Positions 7,173-7,312 of a stretch of 7,312 nt of DNA are shown piece by piece. A program made the position numbers and the translations under genes. Source of the DNA: JANWZL01 sp037445185 (lineage in GTDB: Bacteria; Pseudomonadota; Gammaproteobacteria; Burkholderiales; Thiobacillaceae); contig JBBIKZ010000117.1 in the NCBI GenBank assembly GCA_037445185.1, positions 1 through 7,312 on the forward strand, given 5' to 3'. Numbering within the stretch: position 1 is the stretch's first letter; each line of letters begins with the position of its first letter. A model generated the notes under the pieces. That model saw only the letters and a program-made list of their open reading frames with translations, did no database searches and was not told the DNA's origin.

Positions 7173-7312
7173 GGCCTGGCCACCTTTTTGGGGTCCACCG
7201 TGGCGCGCAAGCTCAGCCACTCTTTCGGCACCACGTATTCGCCTCCCACGGGTTTGACGGCACCCAGCCACGCGAAGGTGGCCTGCGGCTCGACGAAATA
7301 GTTGTGTCGGGT
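7169..7312 (-). CDS. C-terminal tail of a probable periplasmic substrate-binding protein (partial)
   Basis: The frame is open from the window edge to a TGA at 7171-7169 and gives 47 residues, including YFVEPQATFAWLGAV, GGEYVVPKEW and a final TVDPKKVARP. The gene is cut by the window edge, so the N-terminus, any signal peptide and the ligand pocket are not visible. Its stop overlaps the permease GTG start by four bases, placing it first of the three visible genes of the operon. In importers of this class the gene before the permease is usually the binding protein that sets specificity, and this is the main reason for the call. The visible tail does not match what I know of classical ModA, so the ligand is left open. 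It could also be an unrelated gene of the same operon. Confidence 0.5.
   Translation of the reverse strand, partial: TRHNYFVEPQATFAWLGAVKPVGGEYVVPKEWLSLRATVDPKKVARP
7180..7186 (-). promoter_or_regulatory. Ribosome binding site that fixes the permease GTG start
   Basis: On the minus strand this reads AAGGTGG, one mismatch from the AAGGAGG consensus, and lies seven bases before the GTG at 7172. It is inside the end of the upstream gene, as expected for translationally coupled cistrons. It supports GTG at 7172 over the in-frame ATG at codon 18, which falls inside the first membrane segment. Confidence 0.6.

Noticed and set aside
7253..7258. TTGACG resembling a -35 promoter element
   Set aside because: It lies within the binding-protein reading frame on the strand opposite to the operon, with no fitting -10 element and no plus-strand gene downstream in the window.

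Overview
The window is GC-rich, compact and wholly bacterial. It suggests a high-GC proteobacterium (Beta- or Gammaproteobacteria): the HrpA protein closely follows the proteobacterial pattern, there is a signal-peptide protein and a periplasmic binding-protein transport operon, and coding density is near total. The genus cannot be named from the sequence alone.

Layout. Positions 1-138 are a relatively AT-rich stretch with a small hairpin at the edge and no gene I can defend. From 141 back to 3978 on the minus strand lies one very long gene for HrpA, a DEAH-box RNA helicase. A divergent gap of 92 bp (3979-4070) separates it from a plus-strand gene (4071-5294) for a secreted protein of unknown function. 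That gene converges, across 29 bp holding a GC-rich hairpin, on a minus-strand ABC-importer operon read from right to left. The operon holds the tail of a probable periplasmic binding protein (7169-7312, cut by the window edge), a ModB-like permease (6378-7172) and a ModC-like ATPase (5324-6385). The three cistrons overlap at their ends (GTGA, then ATG eight bases before the stop end), which indicates translational coupling.

How the parts work together. The permease and ATPase form the membrane and motor parts of an oxyanion-type importer (molybdate, tungstate or sulfate class). The binding protein that sets the ligand is mostly outside the window, and its visible tail does not clearly resemble classical ModA, so the substrate is left open. 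HrpA acts on RNA and ribosomes and has no evident link to the importer. The secreted protein shares only the divergent promoter region with hrpA.

I see no phage, CRISPR, toxin-antitoxin or defence system here. The points most worth a second look are the unknown secreted protein, a D-loop Asp-to-His change in the ATPase, the unassigned binding protein, and the start-proximal -10 elements in the hrpA divergent gap.
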